DNA of 64,000 nucleotides from Nitratireductor luteus (GCF_026162365.1 NZ_JAOANW010000012.1:62001-126000); one strand, 5' to 3'; shown: positions 10,085 through 20,545, counted from the stretch's first letter. Notes: generated from the letters alone by a model not told the origin. Program-made: numbers and translations.

Positions 10085-10822
10085 ATGACACTCGATATCG
10101 GATATACAAGCGCCCTGCTCGCGGGAGGATTGTCTTTCCTGTCTCCTTGCGTCCTGCCGCTGGTGCCGCCATACCTTTGCTATATGGCCGGCGTCTCGGT
10201 GGACGATTTCCGGGAGGGGGCTGCCGCGCGAAGCACCCGGTTGTCGCTGCTTGCCTCCGCGCTGGCTTTCGTGCTGGGTTTCTCGACGGTCTTTGTGGCA
10301 CTGGGCGCCGGGGCCTCGACAATTGGCGGGCTGCTACGCACCTACCAGCAGGAGCTGGCCATGATAGCCGGCGTGCTGATCATCGTCATGGGGCTCAATT
10401 TCCTTGGCATCCTACGCATCCCATTCCTGTCGCGCGAGGCGCGCCTGCACTCGGGCGGCAAGCCGGCGAGTCGGGCGGCCGCCTATCTGATGGGCTTGGC
10501 CTTCGCCTTCGGCTGGACGCCCTGCATCGGGCCGGTTCTGGGGCCGATCCTCACCCTGGCGGGCGGGCGCGAGACGGTGGGTGAGGGGGCGATGCTGCTG
10601 GGCGTCTATTCGGCCGGCCTTGGCATCCCTTTCCTGATTGCGGCGCTTTTTTCCGGTGCATTCATGACGTTCCTAAAACGGTTCCGGGTTCATCTTGGCC
10701 GTGTCGAGAAGGTCATCGGCGGGCTGCTGGTGCTGGCCGGCGTCCTGTTCCTGACGGGCGGTATGCAATCGATGGCCTATTGGATGCTGGAGACGTTTCC
10801 GGCGCTGGGACGTCTTGGCTGA
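10085..10822 (+). CDS. ccdA: Cytochrome c biogenesis protein CcdA
   Basis: A 245-residue membrane protein with about six helices that moves reducing power from cytoplasmic thioredoxin to the periplasm for haem attachment to cytochrome c. The two redox cysteines lie in the conserved LSPCVLP (near residue 20) and GWTPCIGP motifs. The start at ATG 10085 (MTLDIGYTSAL) fits the family and follows GGA by seven bases; a TTG at 10061 is in frame but less likely. A longer frame that covers much of this region in another phase is not coding. Confidence 0.92.
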   Translation: MTLDIGYTSALLAGGLSFLSPCVLPLVPPYLCYMAGVSVDDFREGAAARSTRLSLLASALAFVLGFSTVFVALGAGASTIGGLLRTYQQELAMIAGVLIIVMGLNFLGILRIPFLSREARLHSGGKPASRAAAYLMGLAFAFGWTPCIGPVLGPILTLAGGRETVGEGAMLLGVYSAGLGIPFLIAALFSGAFMTFLKRFRVHLGRVEKVIGGLLVLAGVLFLTGGMQSMAYWMLETFPALGRLG

Positions 10823-10938
10823 GCTCCTTCGAGCGGTTTGACGCGCCGACGCGGGGTGCTACAGATCGGCCACATAGCATTTTGCAGCCGGATGGAATCT
10901 CCTGACGTCCGCATAGATGCCGAGGAACAACAAATGGA

Positions 10939-10976
10939 GCGTCCTTTGTGCGTCCGAATGGACGCACAAAGGACGC
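10939..10976. repeat. Perfect 17-bp palindrome, dispersed family
   Basis: GCGTCCTTTGTGCGTCC (10939-10955), a GAAT loop, then its exact reverse complement (10960-10976). This is the best-preserved copy of a family also seen at 39-79, 30720-30752, 60880-60914 and 63776-63813. It ends 27 bases before the glmU start and has no T-run, so it is not a classical terminator. Confidence 0.9.
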
Positions 10977-11003
10977 CCTAGGGAATCGAGAACGGGCTAT
11001 CCG

Positions 11004-12374
11004 ATGAGCGACAGAAGCTGCCTTGCCGTCATTCTTGCCGCCGGCGAGGGAACGCGCATGAAGAGTGCGCTGCCCAAGGTTTTGCATGAGGTGGGGCGGC
11101 TGCCCATGATCGGCCATGTGCTTGCTGCCGCGCGCCAGGCCGGCGCCAACGGCGAGGCCGTCGTCATCGGGCACGGCGCCGATCAGGTACGGGCGGCGGT
11201 CGAACTTCCGGCTGGCGCTTCCGGCCGATCGCCGGAGGTCTTCGTGCAGACGGAGCGGCTGGGAACCGGCCACGCCACCCTGGCCGCGCGTTCAGCGATC
11301 GAGCGCGGATACGACGATGTGCTGGTCATGTTCGGCGATGCACCGCTTCTGCAGGCCGATGCACTTGGCGCGATGCGCCATGCGCTTGCCGGCGGCGCTG
11401 ATGTTGTCGTGATGGGGTTCCGCACGGAACGCCCCACGGGCTATGGGCGGCTGATCGGGCGTGGAGGCACTCTGACGGCCATTCGAGAGGAGAAGGATTG
11501 CTCTGACGAAGAGCGCCTCATCACCTTCTGCAATGGCGGCACCATGGCGATTGCTGGAAAACACGCGCTCGACCTGCTCGACCGGATCGGCAACGACAAC
11601 GCCAAGGGCGAATATTATCTGACCGACGTAGTCGCGATTGCGCATGGCCTGAGCCTGTCGGTGAAAGCCGTCGAAGTGTCGTTCGAGAATGCGCTCGGCG
11701 TCAACAACCGCGCTGAACTGGCGGAGGCTGAGGCCATCTGGCAAGAGCGCAAGCGGCGCGAATCGATGCTTTCCGGCGTCACCCTTGTCGCGCCGGAGAC
11801 CGTTTTCTTTTCCCACGATACCGAGATAGGGGCCGACACCCTGGTAGAGCCGAACGTCGTGTTCGGCCCCGGCGTGAAGATTGCGGTCGGCGCCACCATC
11901 CATGGCTTCTGTCACATTGAGGACGCGCAGATTGCCGCCGGCGCCAAAATAGGCCCCTTCGCCAGGCTGCGCGGAGGGTCGATGGTCATGGAAAAGGCCA
12001 AGGTGGGGACGTTTTGCGAGACCAAGAAGGCGCGTATCGAGCCGGGCGCCAAGGTGCCGCACCTATCCTATATCGGCGATGCAATTGTCGGCAGCGGGTC
12101 GAATATCGGCGCCGGAACGATCACCTGCAACTATGACGGCGTGAACAAGCACCTCACCGAAATCGGCGCGGGCGTTTTCATCGGCACCAATTCGTCACTG
12201 GTCGCTCCGCTCAAAGTGGGCGCAGGCGCCTATGTTGCCGCCGGCAGCGTCGTCACGGACGACGTGCCGGACGAGGCGCTGGCCTTCGGTCGGGCCCGGC
12301 AGGTCACACGCGAAGGCCGAGGCAAGCAACTGCGCGAGCGGATGGCACGGGCAAAGAACAAGGACGAGGGCTGA
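11004..12374 (+). CDS. glmU: Bifunctional GlmU: glucosamine-1-P acetyltransferase / GlcNAc-1-P uridyltransferase
   Basis: A 456-residue enzyme for the last two steps to UDP-GlcNAc, feeding peptidoglycan and lipid A. The N-terminal pyrophosphorylase domain shows [11 protein letters not shown]. The C-terminal left-handed beta-helix acetyltransferase domain starts near residue 250 and contains the conserved NYDGVNKH region. The start at 11004 ([11 protein letters not shown]) gives the usual family length; about 29 upstream in-frame residues overlap the palindromic repeat and are unlikely to be translated. The glmS gene for the preceding pathway step lies at 48.7 kb. Confidence 0.96.
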   Translation: MSDRSCLAVILAAGEGTRMKSALPKVLHEVGRLPMIGHVLAAARQAGANGEAVVIGHGADQVRAAVELPAGASGRSPEVFVQTERLGTGHATLAARSAIERGYDDVLVMFGDAPLLQADALGAMRHALAGGADVVVMGFRTERPTGYGRLIGRGGTLTAIREEKDCSDEERLITFCNGGTMAIAGKHALDLLDRIGNDNAKGEYYLTDVVAIAHGLSLSVKAVEVSFENALGVNNRAELAEAEAIWQERKRRESMLSGVTLVAPETVFFSHDTEIGADTLVEPNVVFGPGVKIAVGATIHGFCHIEDAQIAAGAKIGPFARLRGGSMVMEKAKVGTFCETKKARIEPGAKVPHLSYIGDAIVGSGSNIGAGTITCNYDGVNKHLTEIGAGVFIGTNSSLVAPLKVGAGAYVAAGSVVTDDVPDEALAFGRARQVTREGRGKQLRERMARAKNKDEG

Positions 12375-12404
12375 TCCTTCACGCGCAAAGACCGGTGCAA
12401 TAGG

Positions 12405-13238
12405 TCAACCATCTTTCTTGCGGTCGTCGGCCAGGTCGTCGAGCAGGCGGCTCATCTCGTCTTCGATCGACATCTCGCCCGGCTGCTGTGGCGGCTCCTG
12501 ACGCACCGGCCGATAATCCATTTCATCGATGGAAAGATCGATTTCCTCCAACAACGCCGTCTCGCGCTCCACCGACAAAGGGGCGTTCTGTGCCGGCACG
12601 GGCTGCGGGCGATGCTCGGGCTCTTCGCGGGCGGGCTGATGCCGTTCGGGACGGGCCTCGGGCTCCGGCTGCCACGACGCGCGGGGCGCGGGTTCTGCCT
12701 GGTGGGCGTTGTCGAGGGGCGAATCATCTGGCCGCATGTCGGCAACGGTGTCAGCGTTCGCCCGGTTGCCTGCGTGACTGGTGGCATGCCCTGCCGCTGC
12801 GGTTGTTGGCTCGGCGGCTCGCGGTTCTGCAGCTTGGGCTCGCACGGTCCCAGTTGGGCGCGCTGCAGATTGCGGGACGGGTTCCGCGGGGCGTGTCGGA
12901 CGGGCAGGGGGCTGCGCAGGTGTAGCCACCGGCCTTTGCGCCGGCCGGCCGATTGCCGGTTCGATGACGATATCCGTTGGCCCGCCGATCAGGATCAGAT
13001 GTTCCACATCGTCCCGCCTTACAAGTACCAGCCGGCGCTGACTGTCGACCGCTGTCGCATCTACGACGGCCAGGCGCGGCGCACGGGTGCGGCCGCCGGA
13101 GATGAACGTGCCGGACCTGGCTCCGCGCGAGCGCTTGACGAATGTCAGCACCACCGCCAGCAGCACAAGCGCCGCCAGGGTCCACAGCAGGGCGGAGACA
13201 TATTGCCCGCCCCCAAGGTTTGCCAGCCAATCGCTCAT
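12405..13238 (-). CDS. FliO/MopB-like membrane protein with long proline-rich tail
   Basis: A 277-residue protein. Residues about 15-36 form one membrane helix. Residues 50-95 (LAVVDATAVDSQRRLVLVRRDDVEHLILIGG) match the small FliO-like domain that helps assemble the flagellar export gate. The remaining 170 residues are low-complexity, rich in P, A, E and R, and end in an acidic segment (SIDEMDYRP, DEMSRLLDDLADD). There are no flagellar genes nearby; instead it is divergent from cckA, which may reflect shared cell-cycle control. A role outside the flagellum is equally possible. The family match is moderate because the domain is short. Confidence 0.65.
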   Translation of the reverse strand: MSDWLANLGGGQYVSALLWTLAALVLLAVVLTFVKRSRGARSGTFISGGRTRAPRLAVVDATAVDSQRRLVLVRRDDVEHLILIGGPTDIVIEPAIGRPAQRPVATPAQPPARPTRPAEPVPQSAARPTGTVRAQAAEPRAAEPTTAAAGHATSHAGNRANADTVADMRPDDSPLDNAHQAEPAPRASWQPEPEARPERHQPAREEPEHRPQPVPAQNAPLSVERETALLEEIDLSIDEMDYRPVRQEPPQQPGEMSIEDEMSRLLDDLADDRKKDG

Positions 13239-13463
13239 GACGCCGCTCCATATGCTTCTTCAGTGCCGCCAAACTATTCGCCGCCGCCGGGTGCGGCAAG
13301 CAGGCAATGCGCTCATCCCCCTGCCAGTTCCCATTGCGCCCTCCCGCCGCAGCGTCATCCGCCATGGCCAGCGGAAACCTTGCGCATAATCGCCGCCCTG
13401 ATATATGCGGTGGACCGAACCGGAGAACAGCCGCTGGCAGTCGGCGCGACAGGCAGGTAACGA

Positions 13464-16046
13464 ATGGCCAAGCAAACGGGCGGCGAGATAGATACGGCTC
13501 CCATCATAGACCAGGAGTCGCGTCCGGGCGTCATCACGCGGCTGATCATCTTCATAGTCGTTCTTACGGGATCGGCGTTCGTCTTCGCCATATTCCAGGA
13601 TCGTCTGGGCCAGAGCTTCCTCTTGGGTGTCCTTGGCATTCTGGCGATGATCGGCGTTGGGTATCTCTTCGCCAGTGCCATCGGCTTCATCCAGATCGCA
13701 CCGCGGTCCACCGGCGACGAACTCTCGAAGGCCTATGTGGATTCCATGTCCGAAGGCCTCCTCGTCACCGACGTTAAAGGCCGCATTCTCTATGCGAACC
13801 GGGCCTATGCCGAACTGACCGGAGCCACGTCGGCGGTCGATGTGAAGACTGTCGAATCTCTGCTTTCGGACAATGCCGAGGCTGCGCCCACCATCGAGCA
13901 CCTCGTGGCCGCATTGCGCGACGGGCGCCCAGCCGATGGCGAATTCCGTCTGTCGCGCCCCATTCGCGCCGGCGCGGAACCGGGCGCGCGCTGGTATCGG
14001 GTTCTGGCGAGAGTCTTCAAGGTACCGGGCCATCGCAAGCCGCTGTCGGCATGGCAACTCGTCGACATTTCCGATGAGCGCGCGGAGCAGGAGCGCTTCT
14101 TCCTCGACCTGCAGAAGGCCATCGACCACCTCGACCACGCGCCTGCCGGCTTTTTTGCGACGGATGCCGAAGGGCGCCTGACATATCTCAATGCGACGCT
14201 GGCCGAATGGCTGGGCATCGAACTCGCAAGCTTCGTCCCAGGTGGGCTCTCGCTGGCCGATATCGTGGCTGGCGACGGCATGGCGCTGATCAATGCTGTA
14301 AAGGCCGAACACGGCACTGCGCGCAATGCCGTCATTGATCTCGACCTGTCGACGGCTCAGGGGGAGGCGCTGCCGGTGCGCTTCATGCACCGCGTAACCG
14401 CCAGCAGGGACGGAGCGGCGGGGCCCACCCGCACGATCGTCCTCAACCGCACTTTGGGCGAAGACGCTTCAGCCGATCTCAGGGCCTCAGAGGTCCGCTT
14501 CACGCGGTTCTTCAACTCGACGCCGATGGCCATTGCCAGCGTTGATGCCGAAGGCCGCATCCTGCGCACCAACGCGCCTTTCCTCTCGCTGTTCTCGACC
14601 GCTGTCGACCGCGACGCGCTCGACCGCCGCATCCGGCTGGACACGGTCATCCACCAGCGCGACCGCGAATTCTTTGCGATCGCTCTGGAAAAGGCCAAGC
14701 AGCGGCAGGCCGACATCTCGCCGATAGACACCGTGCTGCCCGACAATGAAGAGCGGCACATGCGATTCTACGTCAACGCCGTCGCCGACCAGGCGGGCGG
14801 CGAAGGCGCGGAGGAGGCGGCCATCGTCTATGCGGTCGAGACGACCGAGCAGAAGGCACTGGAAGCGCAGATGGCGCAGAGCCAGAAGATGCAGGCGGTG
14901 GGTCAGCTCGCCGGCGGCATCGCCCATGATTTCAACAATGTCCTGACCGCCATCATCATGGCGTCGGACCTCCTGTTGACCAATCATCGTCCGTCGGATC
15001 CCTCCTTTCCCGACATCATGAATATAAAGCAGAACGCAAACCGGGCGGCTTCGCTGGTGCGGCAGCTGCTGGCTTTCTCAAGGAGGCAGACGCTCCGGCC
15101 GGAGGTGCTCAACCTGATCGACGTGCTGGCGGATTTGCGCATGCTGCTGTCGCGTCTGGTCGGCAACGACATCAAGCTGTCGGTCGAGCATGGCCGCGAT
15201 CTTTGGCCGGTCAAAGCCGATATCGGGCAGTTCGAGCAGGTGATTGTCAATCTGGCCGTCAATGCCCGCGACGCAATGCCCGAAGGCGGCAAGCTGACCG
15301 TGCGCACGCGCAACATCCAGACTGATGAGTGCGCCTCCTTCGGCTATCGCGAACTGGCCGCGGCCGACTACGTCGCGATCGAGGTTTCGGACACCGGTAC
15401 GGGCATCGCGCCCGAGGTGCTCAAGAAGATTTTCGAGCCCTTCTTCACCACCAAGGAAGTGGGCAAGGGCACGGGTCTCGGCCTTTCCATGGTCTATGGC
15501 ATCGTCAAGCAGACCGGCGGCTTCATCTATTGCGATTCGCAGGAGGGCGAGGGGACAACGTTCCGCATCTTCCTGCCGCGCCACATCCCTGCCGCAAAAG
15601 AGATCGAGGCGTCTGCCGAGGCGGCAACCAGCGCTGCGGCCAAGCAGAAGGAAAAGCACCGCGACCTTTCCGGTACGGCACGCGTTCTGCTGGTCGAAGA
15701 CGAGGATGCGGTGCGTATGGGCAGCGTGCGCGCGCTCGCCTCGCGCGGTTATGAGGTGCACGAGGCGAGTTCGGGCACCGAGGCGATGGAGATCTTCGAA
15801 AAGCTTGAAGGGAAGGTGGACATCGTCGTCTCCGACGTTGTCATGCCGGAAATGGATGGTCCAACCCTGCTGGGCGAACTGCGCAAGGTGCAGCCCGACA
15901 TAAAATTCATCTTCGTCTCAGGCTACGCCGAGGATGCCTTCGCCAAGAATCTGCCCTCGGACGCGCAATTCGGCTTCCTACCAAAGCCATTTTCACTCAA
16001 GCAGCTGGCGACCGTGGTTAAAGAGATGCTTGAATCGGACGGCTGA
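13464..16046 (+). CDS. cckA: Cell-cycle hybrid histidine kinase/phosphatase CckA
   Basis: An 860-residue membrane kinase that through ChpT phosphorylates CtrA and CpdR to control the alphaproteobacterial cell cycle. Two membrane helices (about residues 23-43 and 48-68) are followed by PAS-type sensor segments up to about residue 460. The HisKA domain has His488 in GGIAHDFNN, the ATPase domain has DTGTGIAPE and [13 protein letters not shown], and the C-terminal receiver has phospho-acceptor Asp791 in [10 protein letters not shown]. Domain order and length match rhizobial CckA. It appears monocistronic, with AGG upstream of the ATG. Confidence 0.95.
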   Translation: MAKQTGGEIDTAPIIDQESRPGVITRLIIFIVVLTGSAFVFAIFQDRLGQSFLLGVLGILAMIGVGYLFASAIGFIQIAPRSTGDELSKAYVDSMSEGLLVTDVKGRILYANRAYAELTGATSAVDVKTVESLLSDNAEAAPTIEHLVAALRDGRPADGEFRLSRPIRAGAEPGARWYRVLARVFKVPGHRKPLSAWQLVDISDERAEQERFFLDLQKAIDHLDHAPAGFFATDAEGRLTYLNATLAEWLGIELASFVPGGLSLADIVAGDGMALINAVKAEHGTARNAVIDLDLSTAQGEALPVRFMHRVTASRDGAAGPTRTIVLNRTLGEDASADLRASEVRFTRFFNSTPMAIASVDAEGRILRTNAPFLSLFSTAVDRDALDRRIRLDTVIHQRDREFFAIALEKAKQRQADISPIDTVLPDNEERHMRFYVNAVADQAGGEGAEEAAIVYAVETTEQKALEAQMAQSQKMQAVGQLAGGIAHDFNNVLTAIIMASDLLLTNHRPSDPSFPDIMNIKQNANRAASLVRQLLAFSRRQTLRPEVLNLIDVLADLRMLLSRLVGNDIKLSVEHGRDLWPVKADIGQFEQVIVNLAVNARDAMPEGGKLTVRTRNIQTDECASFGYRELAAADYVAIEVSDTGTGIAPEVLKKIFEPFFTTKEVGKGTGLGLSMVYGIVKQTGGFIYCDSQEGEGTTFRIFLPRHIPAAKEIEASAEAATSAAAKQKEKHRDLSGTARVLLVEDEDAVRMGSVRALASRGYEVHEASSGTEAMEIFEKLEGKVDIVVSDVVMPEMDGPTLLGELRKVQPDIKFIFVSGYAEDAFAKNLPSDAQFGFLPKPFSLKQLATVVKEMLESDG

Positions 16047-16053
16047 TACTCGA

Positions 16054-16079
16054 TCCGAAAACTGGGATCGATTTTCGGA
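16054..16079. repeat. Hairpin resembling a common rhizobial intergenic repeat
   Basis: TCCGAAAA (16054-16061) and TTTTCGGA (16072-16079) form a perfect eight-base stem eight bases after the cckA stop. The pattern resembles a widespread rhizobial intergenic motif of the GATCCGAAAACCGG type (from memory, not searched). It could end cckA transcription weakly. Confidence 0.45.
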
Positions 16080-16212
16080 AGAACCGCCTCTTGCCACTCC
16101 GTCTTTTTCCGCTTGCGTGCAGGGCGGAAATCGCTTTGATTGACCCATCATTCGGTTCTTCGACAATGCCAGATCAGCGCCGATATCGCGTTCGATCAGG
16201 TGGAGATGCATT

Positions 16213-16845
16213 ATGCCGGGGTTGGAATACTTGCTGCCGTTTGTGCTGGCCGCCCTGCTCCTTTCTATTACGCCGGGGCCGGGGTTGCTTTATATCGCCG
16301 CTCAATCGGTAGGACGCGGCCAGAAAGCCGGCTGGTTTTCAGCCATTGGAACGCACTTCGCCAGCTATGTTCATATTGTCGCCGCAGCGTTCGGGCTGAG
16401 CTTGTTCCTGGTAGCGGTACCCGCCGCCTATCTTGCTTTGAAAATCGTTGGTGCAACGTATCTTTTTTGGCTTGGCATCAAGTTTCTGATGACCGAGGAA
16501 CAGGACACGGGGCAAAACCTGAAGTCGCAACCACACTCGCATATCCGCGCTCTCAAGGAGAGCTTGATCGTTGAACTGACCAACCCCAAGTCCGCCGTGT
16601 TCTTCATTGCTTTTCTGCCACAGTTTTCGGATCAGAATGCGCCCTACCCAATTTGGCTGCAGATTATCCTCCTGGGCGTTATTGCGAATATAATTTTTAC
16701 CCTCGCGGAAATCTCGTGTGTGATCTTCGCCGATAAAGTCTCATCTTTTCTGAAGAAATCGCGATATGTCGGTCGTTGGATAAGACGAGTTGCTGGATCG
16801 GTTCTGATAGCGCTGGGCGCAAATCTGCTTCTCTCGGAACGCTGA
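16213..16845 (+). CDS. LysE-family amino-acid exporter (RhtB type)
   Basis: A 210-residue membrane protein with about six helices. The N-terminal signature PGPGLLYIAAQS and the mid-protein NPKSAVFFIAFLPQF are diagnostic of the LysE/RhtB family of amino-acid or homoserine-lactone exporters; substrate cannot be read from sequence. Its base composition is visibly poorer in G+C than its neighbours (for example ATTGCGAATATAATTTTTAC), and the frame downstream of pncB is cut exactly at its 3' end. Both suggest horizontal acquisition. The start follows GGTGGAG by a normal distance. Confidence 0.85.
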   Translation: MPGLEYLLPFVLAALLLSITPGPGLLYIAAQSVGRGQKAGWFSAIGTHFASYVHIVAAAFGLSLFLVAVPAAYLALKIVGATYLFWLGIKFLMTEEQDTGQNLKSQPHSHIRALKESLIVELTNPKSAVFFIAFLPQFSDQNAPYPIWLQIILLGVIANIIFTLAEISCVIFADKVSSFLKKSRYVGRWIRRVAGSVLIALGANLLLSER

Positions 16846-16990
16846 ACCAGGCCCGAAAGACAAAAGGTTCGCCGACGGGCAGTACTTCACCGATGTGGCG
16901 AACGGCGCTTTCGTCCAATAAGGCGACCGCTGCCCGACTTTCGGAAAGCACGATGCCCAAAATGAGCGTACCGTGCGCCGGAACGGCCAC
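16846..16990 (-). pseudogene. Possible truncated frame downstream of pncB
   Basis: Five bases after the pncB stop a GTG preceded by AGGGG opens a frame of about 48 sensible residues (VAVPAHGTLILGIVL through ALLDESAVRHIGEVLPVG). It then runs antisense into the end of the lysE-type gene, where it no longer looks coding (nominal stop at 16697). The simplest reading is a small gene co-transcribed with pncB whose 3' part was lost when the exporter region arrived. I do not recognise the protein. Confidence 0.3.
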
Positions 16991-16995
16991 AGCCC

Positions 16996-18300
16996 CTAAA
17001 CGTTCACCTTCTGGCGAACCCTGTTGGCGCTGCCGAACACCCGCAGATAGCGTTCGATCTCCTTCGGGTCTCCCGTCGCCTTTTCGGGATTGTCCGAAAG
17101 CTTGACCGCGGGTCGCCCATTGGCCTCACTCACCTTGCAGACGACCGAGATTGCCTTGAGACTGCCGATCTCGTCGGGTGCGCAATCCTCGAAATCATTC
17201 GTTAAATTGGTGCCCCAACCGAAGGCCATGCGCACGCGCCCTTCGAAGTGGCGATAGGTCTTCTCGATAGTGTCGACCTCGAGCCCGTCGGAGAAGATCA
17301 GGAGCTTATCCCGCGGGTCCTTGCCGTGCTCCTGCCACCAGGAGATGATCCTCTCTCCGCCTTCGATGGGGGGTGCGCTGTCAGGGCGGAAACCGGTCCA
17401 GTCGGCGATCCAGCCCGGCGCCGAGCGCAGGAAGGATTCGGTTCCGAAAGAATCGGGCAGGACGATCAGCAGATTCCCGCCATAATAGCTCTGCCAGTCC
17501 TGCAGCACATCGTGGGGCGCGGCCTTGAGCTCTTCGTCGCTTTCCGCAAGGGCGGCGAGGACCATCGGCAGTTCGTGGGCATTGGTGCCCAGCGCTTCCA
17601 GGTCGGTATCCATGGCCATCAGCACGTTGGAGGTGCCCGTGAAGGATTCTCCGATGCCCTCTTTCAACGCCTCCACACACCAGCGCTGCCAGAGGAAGGA
17701 ATGGCGGCGCCGCGTGCCGAAATCCGATATACGGATGTCCGGCACTTTCCTCAGCCGCTCGACCTTCGACCACACCTTGGCCTTGGCGCGGGCGTACAGC
17801 ACGTCGAGTTCGAACGGCCCGAGGCTGCGCATGGCAGCACGCGAGCGCAATTCGTTGATGATGGCCAGCGCAGGGATTTCCCACATGGTGGTTTCCATCC
17901 AACGGCCATGGAATTCCAACTCATACTGCCCGTTTTTGCGGCGCAAGTCGTATTCAGGCAGGTGGAAATCGGCCAGCCATGCCAGGAATTCAGGCTGGAA
18001 TATCTGCTTTCGGCCGTAAAATGTATTGCCGGCCAGCCAGATCATTTCTTTTTTGCTGAAGCGGATCTGGCGTGCGTGGTCGAGTTGTTCGCGCAGTTCC
18101 TGCTCATCGATCTCCTCGGCGAGCAGTACCTTCTTGTTGCGGTTGATGAGCGAGAAGGTCGCGTCCACATGCGGGTAAAGCCCCCAGATCATCTGCAGCA
18201 TCAGGAGCTTGTAGAAATCCGTGTCGAGCAGGCTGCGACAGATTGGATCAAGCTTCCAGGTGTGATTGTAGACCCGGCGTGCGATGTCGGTCTTTGCCAT
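16996..18300 (-). CDS. pncB: Nicotinate phosphoribosyltransferase
   Basis: A 434-residue enzyme that joins nicotinate to PRPP, using ATP, in the Preiss-Handler NAD salvage route. The N-terminal [13 protein letters not shown] and the GTSNVLMAM and FSDGLEVD phosphate-binding stretches are characteristic, and the length is typical. The start at 18300 ([12 protein letters not shown]) is chosen over an upstream in-frame codon at 18399 because it fits rhizobial homologues. It is divergent from the small secreted-protein gene. Confidence 0.95.
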   Translation of the reverse strand: MAKTDIARRVYNHTWKLDPICRSLLDTDFYKLLMLQMIWGLYPHVDATFSLINRNKKVLLAEEIDEQELREQLDHARQIRFSKKEMIWLAGNTFYGRKQIFQPEFLAWLADFHLPEYDLRRKNGQYELEFHGRWMETTMWEIPALAIINELRSRAAMRSLGPFELDVLYARAKAKVWSKVERLRKVPDIRISDFGTRRRHSFLWQRWCVEALKEGIGESFTGTSNVLMAMDTDLEALGTNAHELPMVLAALAESDEELKAAPHDVLQDWQSYYGGNLLIVLPDSFGTESFLRSAPGWIADWTGFRPDSAPPIEGGERIISWWQEHGKDPRDKLLIFSDGLEVDTIEKTYRHFEGRVRMAFGWGTNLTNDFEDCAPDEIGSLKAISVVCKVSEANGRPAVKLSDNPEKATGDPKEIERYLRVFGSANRVRQKVNV

Positions 18301-18453
18301 GAGTTCGTGCCGTCCTGCGCTTTGTCGGCAGACGCGCTCCTGTCGGACGATGCGCCGCCATCCACCCAATCGAGGCCAAACGACACTGGCAACAGGCAAA
18401 TGTCAATGATCGCCAGCGGTTGGCAAATGGTCGTCGGGCGCTACCTAGGGGTA

Positions 18454-18469
18454 TTAAGGATTTGTTAAC
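18454..18469. promoter_or_regulatory. CtrA-type binding box
   Basis: TTAAGGATTTGTTAAC has the TTAA-N7-TTAA architecture of a full CtrA site. It lies 51 bases before the start of the gene at 18520, in the region divergent from pncB. It was recognised by pattern only. Confidence 0.5.
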
Positions 18470-18519
18470 TTTATCGGGTTGATGATGTCGGGTTGGGAGG
18501 ACAACCTCGAGGCTGGGCC

Positions 18520-18861
18520 ATGAACGCCTTTCGCTCTTACATCCTTCCGGGATCAACTTCAGCGGTGTTTGTCGCCGCGATTTTGCCTGCAGTGCTTACG
18601 GCTGATGTGCAGGCCCATGAGGCAACTTCGGGCTGGGCATATCCTTATGCCTGCTGCTCGAACAGGGATTGCCGGGAAATACCGCAATCGGCGGTTCTGG
18701 AGCGGCCGGAGGGCTATGTACTCAAGACCACGGGCGAGGTGGTTGCATATTCCGACCGGCGCGTGCGCCAGTCGCCTGACGGCGTTTTCCATCTGTGCAC
18801 GGTCGCCGGAATGGAAACGTCGAGAACCATCTGCCTGTTCGTGCCGCCGCGCCTTTTCTAA
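18520..18861 (+). CDS. Small secreted cysteine-containing protein of unknown function
   Basis: A 113-residue protein. Residues 1-32 form a Sec signal ending near VQAHEA. The mature part starts with a cysteine cluster (ACCSNRDC) and has two later cysteines (HLCTV, TICLF), suggesting a disulphide-bonded periplasmic fold. Similar short proteins occur in Rhizobiales, but I know no function. The ATG at 18520 is preferred over an upstream one at 18493 because it begins the signal peptide. A CtrA-like box upstream suggests cell-cycle control. Confidence 0.7.
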   Translation: MNAFRSYILPGSTSAVFVAAILPAVLTADVQAHEATSGWAYPYACCSNRDCREIPQSAVLERPEGYVLKTTGEVVAYSDRRVRQSPDGVFHLCTVAGMETSRTICLFVPPRLF

Positions 18862-18902
18862 GCGCAGTGTGCCTGGAATGCTGAAGGTGCGGCCAAGCGC
18901 CG

Positions 18903-20432
18903 TCACAAGGGGATATTGTCGTGCTTTTTCCAGGGGTTGGATAGGTCCTTGTTACGCAGCATGCGCAGCGCGCGCGCGACGCGGCGGCGTGTCGAATGTG
19001 GCATGATGACCTCGTCCACATAGCCTCGCTCGGCCGCGACGAAGGGCGATAGGAACCGGTCTTCATACATCTTCGTATGAGCCGCGATCTTTTCGGGATC
19101 GTCGATGTCCTTGCGGAAAATGATTTCCACGGCGCCCTTGGCGCCCATCACGGCGATCTGGGCGGTCGGCCAGGCGTAGTTGATGTCGCCCCGCAGGTGC
19201 TTTGACGCCATCACGTCATAGGCGCCGCCGAACGCTTTGCGGGTGATGATCGTTATCTTCGGCACTGTTGCCTCGGCATAGGCGAAGAGAAGCTTCGCGC
19301 CGTGCTTGATCAGACCTCCATACTCCTGTGCCGTGCCCGGCAGGAAGCCCGGAACGTCGACGAATGTGACGACGGGTATCGAGAAGCAGTCGCAAAATCG
19401 CACGAAGCGGGCCGCTTTCCGGGAAGCGTCCGAATCCAGAACGCCGGCCAGCACCATGGGCTGATTGGCGACGATACCGACCGTCCGCCCCTCGACGCGG
19501 CCGAAGCCGGTGACGATGTTGCGGGCAAAGGCTTCCTGGATCTCGAAAAAGTCGCGCTCATCGACCGTCTTCAGGATCAGCCCCTTGATGTCGTACGGCT
19601 TGTTAGCGTTGGCCGGTATCAGGCGGTCGAGCGCGGGATCGTCCTGGGGCTCGCCGTGGAAATCAATCTCCGGCAGTTCCGACGTGTTGGACGAGGGAAG
19701 GAAGTCGATGAGCCGGCGCATCTGCAGAAGCGCCTCGATGTCGTTGTCATAGGCGCTGTCGGCAATGGAGGATTTGACGGTGTGAACCGATGCGCCGCCG
19801 AGCTGTTCGGCGGTGACAGTCTCGTTCGTCACCGTCTTGACCACGTCTGGACCAGTCACGAACATGTAGGATGTGTCGCGAACCATAAAAATAAAGTCGG
19901 TCATCGCCGGCGAATAGACGTCACCGCCCGCGCATGGGCCCATAATCACCGAGATCTGCGGAATGACGCCCGAGGCCAGCACGTTGCGCTGGAAGATTTC
20001 GGCATAGCCGCCAAGCGCTGCGACACCTTCCTGAATACGCGCGCCGCCGGCGTCGTAGAAGCCGATGATCGGGGCGCGGTTCTTCAGCGCCATCTCCTGG
20101 ACCTTCATCACCTTTTCGGCATGGGCCTCCGACAGGGAGCCGCCGAACACGGTGAAGTCCTTGGCGAATACGAAGACGGTGCGGCCGTTGACGGTACCCC
20201 AGCCGGTGACGACGCCGTCGCCGTAGATTTTGGTGTCGTCCATGCCAAAATCGATGGACCGGTGTTCGACGAACATGTCGAACTCCTCGAAGGAGCCTTC
20301 ATCGAGGAAGACCTCGATCCGCTCGCGTGCCGTCAGCTTTCCCTTAGCGTGCTGGTGGTCGATCCTCTTTCGGCCGCCGCCGGCGCGCGCCGCTTCCCGG
20401 CGGCGCTCCAGTTCCTTCAGGACTTCTTTCAT
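18903..20432 (-). CDS. pccB: Acyl-CoA (propionyl-CoA) carboxylase beta subunit
   Basis: A 509-residue biotin-dependent carboxyltransferase. The oxyanion-hole glycines in [10 protein letters not shown] and in the later [10 protein letters not shown] stretch, with the conserved [13 protein letters not shown] segment, identify the PccB type rather than the AccD type. It would make (S)-methylmalonyl-CoA from propionyl-CoA together with a biotinylated alpha subunit, which is not in this window. Family length is matched and the C-terminus ([11 protein letters not shown]) is typical. It is probably read alone. Confidence 0.94.
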   Translation of the reverse strand: MKEVLKELERRREAARAGGGRKRIDHQHAKGKLTARERIEVFLDEGSFEEFDMFVEHRSIDFGMDDTKIYGDGVVTGWGTVNGRTVFVFAKDFTVFGGSLSEAHAEKVMKVQEMALKNRAPIIGFYDAGGARIQEGVAALGGYAEIFQRNVLASGVIPQISVIMGPCAGGDVYSPAMTDFIFMVRDTSYMFVTGPDVVKTVTNETVTAEQLGGASVHTVKSSIADSAYDNDIEALLQMRRLIDFLPSSNTSELPEIDFHGEPQDDPALDRLIPANANKPYDIKGLILKTVDERDFFEIQEAFARNIVTGFGRVEGRTVGIVANQPMVLAGVLDSDASRKAARFVRFCDCFSIPVVTFVDVPGFLPGTAQEYGGLIKHGAKLLFAYAEATVPKITIITRKAFGGAYDVMASKHLRGDINYAWPTAQIAVMGAKGAVEIIFRKDIDDPEKIAAHTKMYEDRFLSPFVAAERGYVDEVIMPHSTRRRVARALRMLRNKDLSNPWKKHDNIPL

Positions 20433-20545
20433 GTTCCTCCCCAGGGATTAAGGTAGTAGCGCAGCAAGGGAATAGGCCAGTGAGGTGGTAAAAGCCAGTT
20501 GCACGGCGGTGCCAAGCCGGCACCATTTCTCACCGCCCTGCTGCC

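Noticed and set aside
9874-10584. Long plus-strand open frame overlapping tRNA-Lys promoter and ccdA
   Set aside because: Its translation is rich in R, G and A without motifs, and the ccdA frame in the same DNA has complete family signatures.
17248-18468. 406-codon open frame antisense to pncB
   Set aside because: High-GC antisense frame; pncB is clearly the coding strand and the translated product lacks any recognisable domain.
19302-20456. 384-codon open frame antisense to pccB
   Set aside because: Mirror frame of a strongly conserved carboxylase; no start signal or motifs.
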